64,000 nt of DNA from Candidatus Nitrosotenuis cloacae (GCF_000955905.1 NZ_CP011097.1:287957-351956); one strand, 5' to 3'. Positions 6,502 through 16,254 are shown, numbered from the stretch's first letter. Notes: generated by a model from the letters alone, not told the origin. Made by a program: numbers and translations.

Positions 6502-8925
6502 ATGGCAGAGCAAAAACAGCTGAGGCGAACCGCACTAAAAATAGGTGGAATGCACTGTGCTGGATGTGTAAACTCAATTCAATACTTTGTATCAAAGCTG
6601 GACGGTGTCCAAAAATGTGAGGTGAACTTGGCCACACAAAAGGCATCAGTCGAATTTGATCCAAATATTGTAGGGTTATCCAAAATAGAAAGCGCAGTAA
6701 ATGATGCGGGATATTCTGTTGTGTATGAGCGACTGACACTAAAGGTTTCAGGAATTACAGATTCATCTGATGCGCAAAACTTGGAAAAAAAGCTAAAGAC
6801 AACTGAAGGAGTACATGATGTATCGGTAAACTATGGAAACAGTCAGGTTGTAATGCAGTATAATTCTGCTCTGATATCGCTATCTGATATTCGAAGCGTG
6901 ATTGCCAAGTCTGGCTATGCCATAATGTCTGAAGACCTCTCCGAGTCTGCAGAAGAGCTGGAGGCAAAAAAGCTCAAAAAACTCCTAGGAATTGGGGTCT
7001 TTCTTACAATACCTGTGATGATCTTTGGCTATCCAGAGTTTTTGTCGTTTGTTCCTTTTGCTGGTAGTGATTATTCGGCATATGCCGTGTTTGTGTGTGC
7101 AAGTATTGTCCAGTTTGTTTCAGGAAGCAGGTTTTATTCCGGTGCATTCAGGATTGCCAAGCTAAAATCCGCAAACATGGATACGCTGGTTGTTCTTGGA
7201 ACTAGTGCGGCATACCTATTTTCTGCATACAATACGTTTCCCACACCGCAATGGCACAACCTGTACTATGATGCAGCATCGCTAGTGATCACGTTTGTAG
7301 TTCTTGGAAAATATCTGGAGAACAAGACCAAGGGCAAGACCTCGTCTGTGATAAAAAAAATGCTCGAGCTGCAGCCAAAAACTGCACGAATCATCCAAGA
7401 TGGGGCCGAGCTGGAAATTCCAATAGAGCAGATCCGACTGGGGGACATCATAATTGTGAGGCCCGGCGAGAGAATCCCAGTCGATGGGATTGTAATGTCT
7501 GGCCATTCAGCCGTGGATGAATCCGCAATAACTGGAGAATCAATACCCACTGAAAAAAAACAGGGTGATTCTGTGATTGGTGGAACAATAGCCCAGGAAG
7601 GTATGTTGCAGGTTAGGGCGGAAAAAATAGGATCTGATACTATGCTCTCGCAGATTGTCCGACTAGTTGAGGATGCGATGGGAAAGAAACCACCAATGCA
7701 GAAGATGGTGGATAGGATATCTGGCTATTTTGCATTTTTTGTAATTGCATCTGCTGTTGTGACATTTCTTGGATGGTATTTTTTTACCATTCATGGCGAG
7801 CATCATCTGGCAGCATCATTGATTCCAGCAGTCGCAATACTGGTAGTTGCATGCCCATGCGCACTAGGCTTGGCTACGCCTACTGCAGTAATGGTCGGAA
7901 TGGGCAAGGGTGCAAGTCATGGTGTCTTATTCAAGAGCGGTGAGGCGCTAGAGTCTTTGGGAAAAATCAACACAGTGGTGTTTGACAAGACAGGTACTCT
8001 GACTGAAGGTAAGCCACAGATAACTGATATTGTTTCTGCTGATTCATCATACACTGAAGAGAGAATCTTGGAGATTGCATCAATTGCGGAAAAAAACTCT
8101 GAACACCCACTTGCAAAAGCAGTTTTGAGAAAAGCTCAAGAGAAAAACATTTCCGTAATTTCACCTGATGATTTCTCTGTCATTTCTGGCAAGGGTGCAA
8201 AGGCATTACGTGGAGATTCCGTAATTTTGGTCGGTAGTCCGGGGTTTTTGCAGGAATCAGGAATTGCAATAGATGCAATACTGGAAATAATCACAAAACT
8301 ACAGGAGCAGGGAAAAACTGCAATCCTGGTTTCAATTGACTCCAAGCTAGTTGGTGTGATTGGAATACTGGATACGCCAAGAAAAGAGGCCGTATTTGTG
8401 GTAGACCAGCTACAAAAAAGAGGAATGAATATTGTGATGCTTACTGGAGATAATCAAAAAACAGCAGACACCATAGCATCGCAGATAGGAATTGACAAGA
8501 CCATTGCAAATATTCTGCCGTCTGAGAAGGCAGACGTGGTAAAAAAACTCCAGCAAGGAGGATCAAAGGTAGCAATGATAGGTGATGGGATTAATGATGC
8601 TGCCGCACTTGCAGTGGCAGACATTGGAATTGCAATCGGCTCTGGCACGGATATTGCAATAGAGGCAGGCAAAATAGTTCTGGTGCGAAACGATCTTGGG
8701 GGATTGCTTGCCGCATTTGATATTGGCAAAAAGACAATATCGAAAATAAAGCAGAATCTTGCCTATGCCTTTTTGTACAATATTTTGCTGATTCCAGTTG
8801 CTGGGCTTGGGTTGCTGTATCCTGCAATAGCTGGTCTTGCCATGGCTGCAAGCTCGGTTTCTGTTACCGGTAGCTCACTTATGCTGAAGAGATGGAATCC
8901 AAAAAATAATTTGTATTTAGATTGA
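6502..8925 (+). CDS. copA: copper-translocating P1B-type ATPase
   Basis: An 807-residue heavy-metal ATPase in the cell membrane that pumps copper, probably Cu(I), out of the cytoplasm. Domains in order: an HMA metal-binding domain with GGMHCAGC (Cys19, Cys22), a second HMA fold (about 76-140) that has lost its CxxC, membrane helices, the actuator motif ITGESIP, the intramembrane CPC (Cys451-Pro-Cys453), the phosphorylated Asp495 in DKTGTLT, the HP motif in SEHPLAKAV, and GDGINDAA at 694-701. The final helix pair with [10 protein letters not shown] and [12 protein letters not shown] matches the Cu(I) subgroup. A palindrome and TATA-like box precede it. Copper export matters in ammonia oxidisers, which rely heavily on copper enzymes. 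Confidence 0.95.
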   Translation: MAEQKQLRRTALKIGGMHCAGCVNSIQYFVSKLDGVQKCEVNLATQKASVEFDPNIVGLSKIESAVNDAGYSVVYERLTLKVSGITDSSDAQNLEKKLKTTEGVHDVSVNYGNSQVVMQYNSALISLSDIRSVIAKSGYAIMSEDLSESAEELEAKKLKKLLGIGVFLTIPVMIFGYPEFLSFVPFAGSDYSAYAVFVCASIVQFVSGSRFYSGAFRIAKLKSANMDTLVVLGTSAAYLFSAYNTFPTPQWHNLYYDAASLVITFVVLGKYLENKTKGKTSSVIKKMLELQPKTARIIQDGAELEIPIEQIRLGDIIIVRPGERIPVDGIVMSGHSAVDESAITGESIPTEKKQGDSVIGGTIAQEGMLQVRAEKIGSDTMLSQIVRLVEDAMGKKPPMQKMVDRISGYFAFFVIASAVVTFLGWYFFTIHGEHHLAASLIPAVAILVVACPCALGLATPTAVMVGMGKGASHGVLFKSGEALESLGKINTVVFDKTGTLTEGKPQITDIVSADSSYTEERILEIASIAEKNSEHPLAKAVLRKAQEKNISVISPDDFSVISGKGAKALRGDSVILVGSPGFLQESGIAIDAILEIITKLQEQGKTAILVSIDSKLVGVIGILDTPRKEAVFVVDQLQKRGMNIVMLTGDNQKTADTIASQIGIDKTIANILPSEKADVVKKLQQGGSKVAMIGDGINDAAALAVADIGIAIGSGTDIAIEAGKIVLVRNDLGGLLAAFDIGKKTISKIKQNLAYAFLYNILLIPVAGLGLLYPAIAGLAMAASSVSVTGSSLMLKRWNPKNNLYLD

Positions 8926-8953
8926 GAAAATGGCATAGTTTGGCATAAAATAG

Positions 8954-9025
8954 TGGACTGGGAGGGAATTGAACTCTCGACTTCTGCATTGCGAATGCAG
9001 CGCTATACCACTAAGCCACCAGCCC
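8954..9025 (-). tRNA. tRNA-Ala (anticodon CGC)
   Basis: On the reverse strand a 72-base cloverleaf starts GGGCTGG and ends CCAGTCC plus discriminator A. The anticodon stem-loop CTGCA-TTCGCAA-TGCAG gives anticodon CGC (Ala, codon GCG). The acceptor has the G3-U70 pair that marks tRNA-Ala. The T stem GAGAG/CCCTC has an A-C mismatch at position 52-62. No intron and no encoded CCA. Confidence 0.93.
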
Positions 9026-9103
9026 TCACATACCAAAAAACCTAGTTCTATTTCTAGTCTTTAGCAAATCATTAATCATACACTAAACCCAATCTTACCG
9101 TAA

Positions 9104-10324
9104 TTGAGCAAAATCAAAGACCATACTCTGGCAGAAAAAGGCAAGGCCCAATACATGTGGGCTCGTACTCATATGCAAATTCTAACCCATACCGTATCAA
9201 GACTAAAAAAATCAAGACCGCTAAAAGGAGCAACGCTTGGAGTTTGCCTGCAAATCACAAAAGAGACATCCGTTTTGTTGGTGGGCCTACAAGAGCTTGG
9301 GGCCAAAGTGGTGTGCTGTGCAGGAAATCCACTTACAACCCAAGATGACATTGCAGCTTTTCTAGATTCTCAAGGAATCCAAGTCTTTGCATGGTCAAAC
9401 CAATCAAAATCCGAATATGACTGGTGCCAGAACATGGTACTGCAACACAAACCAGACATCATAACAGATGATGGCGGGGATCTCACCATCAAGGCCCACA
9501 AGACAAAGCTCAAAATCCTTGGCGCAACAGAAGAGACCACAACTGGCATAACAAGATATCAGTCTTTGGCAAAACAAGGCAAGCTGTATCATCCAATCAT
9601 TGCAGTAAACAATGCAAGAACAAAGATGCTATTTGACAACCAGTATGGTACAGGCCAGTCCACAATTGATGGCTTCCTGCAGGCAATGAATCTGCTTTTT
9701 ACATCAAAAAAAATAGTAGTTGCCGGCTATGGCTGGCTTGGAAAGGGTGTGGCAAAAAAATGCCAAGGAATGGGTGCAAAATGCATCATAACCGAAGTAG
9801 ATCCAATCAAGGCACTAGAGGCCCACATGGACGGCTTTGTTGTAATGCAAATGAGCAAGGCAGTAAAGATAGGTGATGTATTCATCACATGCACTGGAAT
9901 GCGAGATATCATAACAAAGCAGCACCTCCTATCAATGAAGAATGGTGCAGTGGTGGGAAACGTCGGCCACTTTGATGTGGAGATTGACGCAAAATTCCTT
10001 TTATCACAAAAAGTACGACAGGTCAGGCCAAACCTTGATGAGTGTGTTTTACCAAACCACAAAAAAATCTATTTGGTCAGCAAAGGACGCGTGGCAAACT
10101 TGATTGCATCAGAGGGACATCCACCGGAAATCATGGCACTGTCGTTCTCAAACCAGCTATATTCAATACTGTACATTCTGAAAAACCACAAAAAAATGAA
10201 AAACCAAGTTTATCCGGTCCCACAAGAAATTGACGAGCAAATAGCACTTGATGCATTACATTCAATGGATGTAAGACTGGACAAGCTCACTCAAAAACAG
10301 ATCACATATCACACCAGTTGGTAG
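9104..10324 (+). CDS. ahcY: S-adenosyl-L-homocysteine hydrolase
   Basis: A 406-residue cytoplasmic enzyme that splits S-adenosylhomocysteine to adenosine and homocysteine, removing the inhibitory product of methyltransferases. Substrate-domain residues are visible in ITDDGGDLT and GATEETTTGI. The NAD-binding Rossmann motif GYGWLGKG starts at residue 208, and NVGHFDVEID and the C-terminal NAD-contacting tail follow. Archaeal enzymes of this length lack the insertion seen in plant and many bacterial forms. The start is TTG. It is followed after about 40 bases by a cyclic amidohydrolase gene on the same strand. Confidence 0.95.
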   Translation: MSKIKDHTLAEKGKAQYMWARTHMQILTHTVSRLKKSRPLKGATLGVCLQITKETSVLLVGLQELGAKVVCCAGNPLTTQDDIAAFLDSQGIQVFAWSNQSKSEYDWCQNMVLQHKPDIITDDGGDLTIKAHKTKLKILGATEETTTGITRYQSLAKQGKLYHPIIAVNNARTKMLFDNQYGTGQSTIDGFLQAMNLLFTSKKIVVAGYGWLGKGVAKKCQGMGAKCIITEVDPIKALEAHMDGFVVMQMSKAVKIGDVFITCTGMRDIITKQHLLSMKNGAVVGNVGHFDVEIDAKFLLSQKVRQVRPNLDECVLPNHKKIYLVSKGRVANLIASEGHPPEIMALSFSNQLYSILYILKNHKKMKNQVYPVPQEIDEQIALDALHSMDVRLDKLTQKQITYHTSW

Positions 10325-10365
10325 AGATCAAAGAATAATAGCCAGAGTTTTTCCAATTAGTATAG

Positions 10366-11751
10366 TTGACCGTAGATTGTGTAATTGTTGATGCAAAATC
10401 AATCACTCTCAAAGGAATGGTTGAGCGAAATCTGGTAATTGATGACGGAAAGATAATTGATTTTACTACCGATGTCCCATCATGTGATAAAAAAATCAAT
10501 GCAGGAGGACTGGTCGCAATTCCGGGTATCATAGACACACACGTCCACTATGGGGTTTATTCCCCAATAGGTGAGGCAGCAAGAACAGAATCAAAGGCAG
10601 CGGCACTGGGCGGTGTCACAACAATGATGCGAATGCTAAGGCTTGGCAGGCCATATCACACACATCTGCAGGACCAGCTGAATGCATCAAAAAAATCCCA
10701 CTATGTCGACTATACAATACATGCAACAATTTTTGATGAAAAGCAGGCAGGCGATATGAAATACTGCACAGAGCATGGAATTACATCGTTTAAAATCTAC
10801 ATGAATCTTGGAGGCGAGGTCGGTCACGTCTACATGGACATGGACCCAGGCTCACCAAACCTCTTTGAGAGTACAGTCCAGCTTGAAACCAGCACAATAC
10901 GATCGGTCTGCAAAAATGCGGCAAGCCTTGGCTGCCCTGTTTTGGTTCATGCGGAAGACTATGAAATGTGCGGATGCGGAATCAAAAAAGCAAAGCAGGA
11001 CAAAAAGGACGGTCTTGCAGCATGGTCGCAAAGCAGGCCGCCGGACTCTGAGGCAAAAAGCATCAAAAAAGTTTGTGAAATTGCACGAGAGTTTGGCACA
11101 ACCATGTATTTTGTGCACATTGGATCTGCCGTAGCACTGGATACAATATCTCAGGAGAAAAAAAAGGGAACAAAAATTTTTGTAGAGACATGCCCGCATT
11201 ACCTGACACTGTCATATGAAAAGCAAAACGGATATCTTGCAAAGGTAATGCCGCCAATCAGAACCCACTCTGACAATGAAAAGATCTGGTCCGCAATGAT
11301 CAGCGGTGACATTGATACCATAGGGACGGATCATGTGGCAAATCGACTCAAGCTCAAAGTCGGACAAGATGTCTGGTCTTCTCTTGCAGGCTTTCCAGGA
11401 ATTGGAACATCTCTGCCAATATTACTATCCGAGGGTGTAAACAAAAACAAGATCAATTTGCAACAGCTTGCACATCTGTCCAGTGGAAATGCCGCAAAGA
11501 TCTTTGGCCTGTCTGGCAAGGGCTCACTCCAAAAGGGATTTGATGCAGATATCACACTAGTTGATCTGAAAAAAGAGCATACCGTAAGCTCCGAGTTCTT
11601 TGGATCGTTTTCGGACTATTTGGTGTATGAGGGATGGAATCTAAAGGGCTGGCCAATAACAACAATGGTCAGGGGCAAGCTAGTGACTGAGAACATGCAA
11701 GTTGTTGGAAAACTAGGTCATGGGCAGATGGTTCAGCGAAACCTATCTTAG
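10366..11751 (+). CDS. dihydroorotase/dihydropyrimidinase-family cyclic amidohydrolase
   Basis: A 461-residue member of the binuclear-zinc amidohydrolases. Visible metal ligands are the HxH of IDTHVHYG, the Lys of TSFKIYMN (probably carbamylated), the His residues of VLVHAED and YFVHIGSA, and the Asp of IGTDHVAN. ETCPHYLTL and the GFDADITLVD segment near the C-terminus are family features. It could act as dihydroorotase in pyrimidine synthesis, as a dihydropyrimidinase/hydantoinase, or as allantoinase; the motifs do not settle this. TTG start. Its 3' end overlaps the convergent rpiA by 9 bases. Confidence 0.85.
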   Translation: MTVDCVIVDAKSITLKGMVERNLVIDDGKIIDFTTDVPSCDKKINAGGLVAIPGIIDTHVHYGVYSPIGEAARTESKAAALGGVTTMMRMLRLGRPYHTHLQDQLNASKKSHYVDYTIHATIFDEKQAGDMKYCTEHGITSFKIYMNLGGEVGHVYMDMDPGSPNLFESTVQLETSTIRSVCKNAASLGCPVLVHAEDYEMCGCGIKKAKQDKKDGLAAWSQSRPPDSEAKSIKKVCEIAREFGTTMYFVHIGSAVALDTISQEKKKGTKIFVETCPHYLTLSYEKQNGYLAKVMPPIRTHSDNEKIWSAMISGDIDTIGTDHVANRLKLKVGQDVWSSLAGFPGIGTSLPILLSEGVNKNKINLQQLAHLSSGNAAKIFGLSGKGSLQKGFDADITLVDLKKEHTVSSEFFGSFSDYLVYEGWNLKGWPITTMVRGKLVTENMQVVGKLGHGQMVQRNLS

Positions 11752-12420
11752 AATCTCAAACTTGCCGTTTTCTTTTGCCTTGTAGATTATGTCTGCTTTT
11801 CGCGTAAATATTCCAGCCTCAACTACGCCTGAAATCTGCTTTATCCTGCCGGAAAGCAATTTTGGTGACCTTATTGTGCCAAAATCACAATCATAAATGA
11901 TGTTGCCGTTTTCAGTAATGAACGGATAGCCACGCTCTATTGTGCGAATCTGCGGCTTGCCGCCAAGTTTTTGAAGGAATTTTCTGACCGTGTTTCTTGC
12001 AAATGGGTGAACCTCGACTGGTACGGTGCGATTGAAATATTTTACAAATTTTGACTCGTCTGCCATTATCACGACTTTTTCTGCAGATGATATCAGAATG
12101 TTTTCTCGCAGTAGGGCACCACCTCCGCCCTTGATCAGGTTTTTTTGTGAGTCTATCTGATCCGCTCCATCAAACACGACATTGATCTTTTCTATCTGGT
12201 CCGCACTAATCAAGCGGATTCCGGCCTGCTCTGCAACCAACTTTATCTGCAACGATGTCGGTACTGCATGGATGTTTAGCTTTTTCTTTTTGATCTGGAC
12301 TCCAAGCTCTTTTACAAATGCAGTTGCCGCCCGGCCGCTACCAAGGCCCAAAACAGAATTGTTTTTTACAAATTTTAGTGCGTCCTTGGATAATGCCTCA
12401 ATGGCATCATCAAATGACAA
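11743..12420 (-). CDS. rpiA: ribose-5-phosphate isomerase A
   Basis: A 225-residue enzyme interconverting ribose 5-phosphate and ribulose 5-phosphate. The family motifs are LGLGSGRAATAF (about 24-35), AVPTSLQIK, FDGADQID (about 88-95) and KGGGGALLREN (about 102-112), where the Asp, Glu and Lys residues form the active site. The start is TTG immediately after the stop of the upstream gene, so translation is probably coupled. In these archaea the enzyme supplies ribose phosphate for nucleotides in a non-oxidative pentose route. Its end overlaps the convergent amidohydrolase gene. Confidence 0.95.
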   Translation of the reverse strand: MSFDDAIEALSKDALKFVKNNSVLGLGSGRAATAFVKELGVQIKKKKLNIHAVPTSLQIKLVAEQAGIRLISADQIEKINVVFDGADQIDSQKNLIKGGGGALLRENILISSAEKVVIMADESKFVKYFNRTVPVEVHPFARNTVRKFLQKLGGKPQIRTIERGYPFITENGNIIYDCDFGTIRSPKLLSGRIKQISGVVEAGIFTRKADIIYKAKENGKFEILR

Positions 12421-13377
12421 TTACTCTACCTCGGCCTGCTCTAATTTTGATAGTGTCTTCATTATTTCGCGTTTAATGGAATCAAGGTCATCCTCATCGT
12501 CTTCAACCTCTTCTGGTTCTGGGATGTTCATCTTTGGCTTTTTCTTTTCCTGCTCTGATTGTTTGAATTCTAGTTTTGGCGGCTCATCCTTTATTTTTTG
12601 TTCAATGTTGATTGGCTCACTCAAAAATGGCTTTGCTACCTGGGGCTGAATTGTTTCTGCAACTTGTTGTATGATTTCTTGTCTTGCCTCAATTACTGGC
12701 GATATGATTTCAGCCTGGGTTTGAATCTGGATTTCCGGCGTATCCACTGCTGACTCTATTCTTGTCTCAAATTCTACTGGCGGTATTGGAGCATCTGGGA
12801 TCTCAGTTAGTGTTGCAAGCTCTATTCTTTTTCCTGGCTTTGCAAATGATTTGATTAGTTCCTCGATGTTTTGTGTAGTTACAATTTCAGGTTTTTGTTG
12901 TACTATGATGGGCTTTTCCACTTTGGCCTCGATTTTTTCCTCTTTCTTTGTTTCTGGTTTTTCTAATTGGACGGTTTGGACTATCTGAATCTTTGATGAA
13001 ATGTCTGCCAGTCTTTTATCCAGCGCAGATAGTTTTTGGTCCATCAGGCTCATCAGGCCATCGCCCAGTGGGCCAAGGTCTGGATATTTTGATGCCTGTT
13101 CTAGTTTTTCTATTTTAGCCAGTATGATACCAAGCTGGTACTGGTATTTTGATAATAGTTTGTCAACTTGGACCTTGGTGAGTGTAGTCGGCTCGCCGTA
13201 TAATCGTGAAATGGTTTTTTGTAAAATCTCTTTTTCTATTCGTAATGAGTCAATTTGTGCTCTAATGTGAGAGTTGGCGCCAATCAAAGGCATCTTGTTT
13301 TTGCCTTTTGGAAATTTGTTAATTGTCGCCGCAGTTGCAGCCCCGGCCAAAGAACTAATGACTAGAGCTAGTTCCAT
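12421..13377 (-). CDS. unknown protein with N-terminal hydrophobic segment, coiled coil and acidic tail
   Basis: A 318-residue protein not matched to a family by eye. Residues about 1-20 are hydrophobic and Ala-rich (ALVISSLAGAATAATI), possibly a short membrane anchor. Residues 30-135 are heptad-rich helix (coiled coil). The middle is long, Pro/Glu/Gln-rich and probably disordered, and the end is strongly acidic (EPEEVEDDEDDLDSI) followed by a short helix. It sits between rpl37e and rpiA with one-base or no gaps, so it is part of the lsm-rpl37e-rpiA transcription unit. Function unknown. Confidence 0.6.
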   Translation of the reverse strand: MELALVISSLAGAATAATINKFPKGKNKMPLIGANSHIRAQIDSLRIEKEILQKTISRLYGEPTTLTKVQVDKLLSKYQYQLGIILAKIEKLEQASKYPDLGPLGDGLMSLMDQKLSALDKRLADISSKIQIVQTVQLEKPETKKEEKIEAKVEKPIIVQQKPEIVTTQNIEELIKSFAKPGKRIELATLTEIPDAPIPPVEFETRIESAVDTPEIQIQTQAEIISPVIEARQEIIQQVAETIQPQVAKPFLSEPINIEQKIKDEPPKLEFKQSEQEKKKPKMNIPEPEEVEDDEDDLDSIKREIMKTLSKLEQAEVE

Positions 13378-13545
13378 TTAGGCGTACCATTTAATCCAAG
13401 AATATTTTCGAATTCTTGCATCTGGGAAGCCACAGCTTGAACATCTGTGATGTCTCTTGTGATACGAGTTATTTCCACATCTTCTGCATCTAATGTGAGG
13501 CTTTTTTCTTGTAAAAAGCCCCATTGATGGAGTTCCACGAGTCAT
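13378..13545 (-). CDS. rpl37e: ribosomal protein L37e
   Basis: A 55-residue ORF that begins [20 protein letters not shown] and contains the L37e zinc finger: [12 protein letters not shown] followed by [17 protein letters not shown]37e is a small zinc protein of the archaeal and eukaryotic large ribosomal subunit. It starts at ATG 13545, a short distance after the Lsm gene, an arrangement seen across Archaea. Its stop codon directly abuts the ATG of the next gene. It is easily missed because it is under 60 codons. Confidence 0.95.
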   Translation of the reverse strand: MTRGTPSMGLFTRKKPHIRCRRCGNNSYHKRHHRCSSCGFPDARIRKYSWIKWYA

Positions 13546-13559
13546 AAATCAGACACCAC

Positions 13560-13790
13560 TTATGCTGGTGGGGGAGATATCATTACTACGTTATCTCCAC
13601 GCACAACTATGGTTCCTATGCTTTTTGTCTCGCCCTCAGCTGGGATTTCCTCTGAGCTGTCGAGTAGCAGATTCATGTGCTGATCAAAACCTCTGAGGTT
13701 ACCTCGGATGGTTTTGCCGCCTTTGAGCTTGATTAGAACTACCTTGTCGATGCTTTCGTCCAATACTTTTACTGCCATGTCAACTGACAT
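13560..13790 (-). CDS. lsm: Sm-like (Lsm) RNA-binding protein
   Basis: A 76-residue protein with both Sm motifs: Sm1 around [27 protein letters not shown] is recognisable (the [14 protein letters not shown] core and D-x-H-M-N-L), and Sm2 appears as [14 protein letters not shown]. Archaeal Lsm proteins form rings that bind U-rich RNA and take part in RNA processing. The pair lsm-rpl37e in this order is a conserved archaeal operon. The ATG is preceded by an AT-rich promoter-like stretch ending about 25 bases upstream. Confidence 0.95.
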   Translation of the reverse strand: MSVDMAVKVLDESIDKVVLIKLKGGKTIRGNLRGFDQHMNLLLDSSEEIPAEGETKSIGTIVVRGDNVVMISPPPA

Positions 13791-13860
13791 TTAATTCACT
13801 TATTGGATCCCCTATGCTGTTAATATATTAAAGTTTCAGTAGTGAACAATAGAGTCTTAG

Positions 13861-14562
13861 TCAGTGCATCAACTTTGACACTGTTTTGGAGAGATTTTGC
13901 GTAATTTCGGAAAAAATTTCTTGTCCGTCTTTTTTTGTCGCCTTTGTGGGGTCTCCCCAGATTCCGTTTTTCGTTGCCTTGATGAACTGCTTTGATGCTA
14001 ATCTTGAGACATGTTGTTTTTGTAATGTGGTCATGTCTTGAGTGGTGAGCCCCTTTTTGGCAAGTCTCATCTTTACTTGTTTTGTTAATGCCAGCATGAG
14101 TGATGTCTCAACAAATCCTGCATGATCAAATTCCCTGTCCATGAATCTCCAATAAGAAAACACAAACACCTTTGTCTTTTCATGTGTGATTTTGGCAACT
14201 TTGCTGACAAGTGATTTGAGCGCATTCTGGTTTCCATGATGGCCATTCAGTATGATGATTCTGTTTATGCTGTTTTGTCCCAAGGAAACGCAAAGGTCGA
14301 CCAAATAGTTCTGCAAGGTCTTGTCTTTGATGCTCAGATTGAAAAATGGGGCATGCTCAAATGATACTCCGTACTGTATGGTGGGAAACAATAGCAGGCC
14401 GCATCTTTTGGCAACGTGCCTTGCTACCTCGGTTACTATGTCGGAATCCGTAGATATTGGCAAGTGAGCGCCGTGCTGCTCAAGTGAGCCTATCGGTATG
14501 ATTGCTGATTTTGACTTTGTTTTGCGAATAATGGGATCAGTCAGGCTGCGAATCTCTGTCAT
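13861..14562 (-). CDS. creatininase-family amidohydrolase, possibly ArfB-type formamide hydrolase
   Basis: A 233-residue metal-dependent hydrolase of the creatininase fold. The metal-binding signatures are GSLEQHGAHLPISTDSDI (Glu, His, Asp) and NGHHGNQNAL. In Archaea one branch of this family is ArfB, which removes the formyl group from a pyrimidine intermediate in riboflavin and F420 synthesis; that assignment is inferred here. The ATG at 14562 overlaps the stop of purU as ATGA, which favours it over an in-frame TTG at 14583. The partner also releases formate, which fits formyl metabolism. Confidence 0.75.
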   Translation of the reverse strand: MTEIRSLTDPIIRKTKSKSAIIPIGSLEQHGAHLPISTDSDIVTEVARHVAKRCGLLLFPTIQYGVSFEHAPFFNLSIKDKTLQNYLVDLCVSLGQNSINRIIILNGHHGNQNALKSLVSKVAKITHEKTKVFVFSYWRFMDREFDHAGFVETSLMLALTKQVKMRLAKKGLTTQDMTTLQKQHVSRLASKQFIKATKNGIWGDPTKATKKDGQEIFSEITQNLSKTVSKLMH

Positions 14563-15395
14563 TTTGTGTAGACTTTTCTCCAAGAGACTTCCAGTTTTCC
14601 CTCAAGGTGCATCTTGACTGCCTTTAGCAATGTCTGCGCCTCTAGTTCTTGGCCTTTTTCTTTTATGGTCTCCAGTGTATCTGCAGAATCAACTTTGAAC
14701 GAGTCCTGAAATATTATCGGTCCCTGATCTAACTCTTCTGTGACATAGTGAGCAGTCACACCAACTATCTTTGTTCCTCGCTCAAATGCTTGTGCATATG
14801 CAAACGCTCCGGGAAATGCAGGAAGCAGAGATGGATGTATGTTGATTATTCGATGTGGATAACGCCAAACAAAGTTTGGAGTCATTATCCTCATGTATCT
14901 TGCTAATACCACCAAATCAATGTCGTATTTTCGTGAAACCTCAATTAGGTGGTCTTCTGCTTTTTGCTGCTCTTTTTCATCCACTAGGACAAATGGAATT
15001 CCTGCCTTTTTTGCATATGATTCCAATGTTTTCTCGGTTCCAACAATAATGCTGATCTTACCCTTTAGCTGGCTTTTTGCAGCTAACAGTGCCTCAAGGC
15101 AGTGTGGTTCCTTGGTGACAAAGACTGCAATGTTTTTGTCCGAGTTTATTTCATGATATACGCTTACTTCCATTGCAAGCTGCTTTCCCAAGTCTTGTAG
15201 TTCACGGTCGAATTTTTTTACATCAAATTCACGAGAAAACGATGCCTCAAGGTGCATCCCAAATAATCCTTTGATGACGTTTTGGTTTACCTTCTCAATG
15301 TTGCCTTGTTTTTGGAAAATCAAATTTGTAAATGACGCAACCACACCCTCGCGGTCCTTGCCCACAACTGTAATCCCTATTCGGATCTTTTTCAT
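14559..15395 (-). CDS. purU: formyltetrahydrofolate deformylase
   Basis: A 278-residue enzyme that hydrolyses 10-formyl-tetrahydrofolate to formate and tetrahydrofolate. An N-terminal ACT domain (about 5-80, GITVVGKDREGVVASFTN) is followed by a formyltransferase-fold domain with NIHPSLLPAFPG (about 185-196) and GVTAHYVTEELDQGPII, containing the catalytic His and Asp. Length is typical of PurU. ATG start. The stop overlaps the next gene as ATGA. A more general formyl-transfer role (as in PurN) is less likely because PurN lacks the ACT domain. Confidence 0.92.
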   Translation of the reverse strand: MKKIRIGITVVGKDREGVVASFTNLIFQKQGNIEKVNQNVIKGLFGMHLEASFSREFDVKKFDRELQDLGKQLAMEVSVYHEINSDKNIAVFVTKEPHCLEALLAAKSQLKGKISIIVGTEKTLESYAKKAGIPFVLVDEKEQQKAEDHLIEVSRKYDIDLVVLARYMRIMTPNFVWRYPHRIINIHPSLLPAFPGAFAYAQAFERGTKIVGVTAHYVTEELDQGPIIFQDSFKVDSADTLETIKEKGQELEAQTLLKAVKMHLEGKLEVSWRKVYTK

Positions 15396-15455
15396 GGAGT
15401 TGTGTTACAATTTCACTTTATTAACTTAGGTCTGGTTTAGTATGATTCAGAATGG

Positions 15456-15540
15456 TGCGGGAGGTGGGATTTGAACCCACGAACCCCTAAGAGATAAGGG
15501 CCTAAACCTTACGCCGTTGACCAGGCTTGGCGACCCCCGC
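15456..15540 (-). tRNA. tRNA-Leu (anticodon UAG)
   Basis: On the reverse strand an 85-base class II tRNA starts GCGGGGG and ends CTCCCGC plus A. The anticodon arm TAAGG-TTTAGGC-CCTTA gives UAG (Leu, codon CUA). A long variable arm (TCTCTTAGGGGTTC region) and T arm GTGGG-TTCAAAT-CCCAC follow. No intron or encoded CCA. Confidence 0.95.
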
Positions 15541-15611
15541 ATCAATGCTCAAATTCTACACAAACTTATTGCTTACCATTTTGGCTAGCCGCCAAGACCT
15601 CTTCCTAAAAA

Positions 15612-16235
15612 TTGAGGGAACAAAAACCAAAAAACAGATTGAATCTGCCCAAATTCGTTCTAGCTGCCAGTGGACTGTATGCCGGACTTGCCACTGCTTT
15701 TTCTATGATTGGATTGTTGCCGATCGCTGGCAATCTTTTACCAACGCCGTATCTGATAGGTAATCCACTTGAGGTAAGTGGGATCTCTGTTGAGCATGTG
15801 GTAGGTCATATCGTATTTGGCATGATAGCTGGCATCGTAACACTTAGTGTCAGATATTTGATTATTGCAGGTTTGTTTCCAATTGCACTTGATGCAGATC
15901 ATCTAATCCAGTTCTTGAATTTGGAGGCAATCCCTAGGATGGGGCACTCGTTTGTTTATGCAGTAATCTCAGTTCCAATAATGATGTATGTTTTAGGAAA
16001 AAGGGATTACCGGCTTGGAGCAATATCGCTTGCATCTGTATTAACACATGTCTCGTTTGATGTACTTCTATCAGACAAAATCGGCAGCTCATTTCCCATC
16101 CTAATACCGTTTTCAGGTCAAACAGTTACTCTGATTGGATACGATTGGATTCTATTCCTAGCCGCAGCCGCGATAATTATTGGAATTGGTACTTTTATTG
16201 CAAAAAAACCCTATTCCAACAAAGCACAAATCTAA
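15612..16235 (+). CDS. multi-pass membrane protein, putative metal-dependent hydrolase type
   Basis: A 207-residue protein with about five hydrophobic segments. Polar motifs inside it, LDADHLIQFLN, MGHSFVYAV and LTHVSFDVL, supply His and Asp residues in a pattern resembling the membrane-bound metal-dependent hydrolases (YdjM-like family). The catalytic role is not established. It starts with TTG; the first ten residues are basic (REQKPKNR), suggesting a cytoplasmic N-terminus. It is followed by glmM after about 20 bases, probably in one transcript. Confidence 0.65.
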   Translation: MREQKPKNRLNLPKFVLAASGLYAGLATAFSMIGLLPIAGNLLPTPYLIGNPLEVSGISVEHVVGHIVFGMIAGIVTLSVRYLIIAGLFPIALDADHLIQFLNLEAIPRMGHSFVYAVISVPIMMYVLGKRDYRLGAISLASVLTHVSFDVLLSDKIGSSFPILIPFSGQTVTLIGYDWILFLAAAAIIIGIGTFIAKKPYSNKAQI

Positions 16236-16254
16236 CCCTACAAAACCAGAATCA

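Noticed and set aside
15527..15763. Forward open frame overlapping the end of tRNA-Leu
   Set aside because: It runs through the tRNA gene and out of frame across the membrane protein starting at 15612, which has clear hydrophobic segments.
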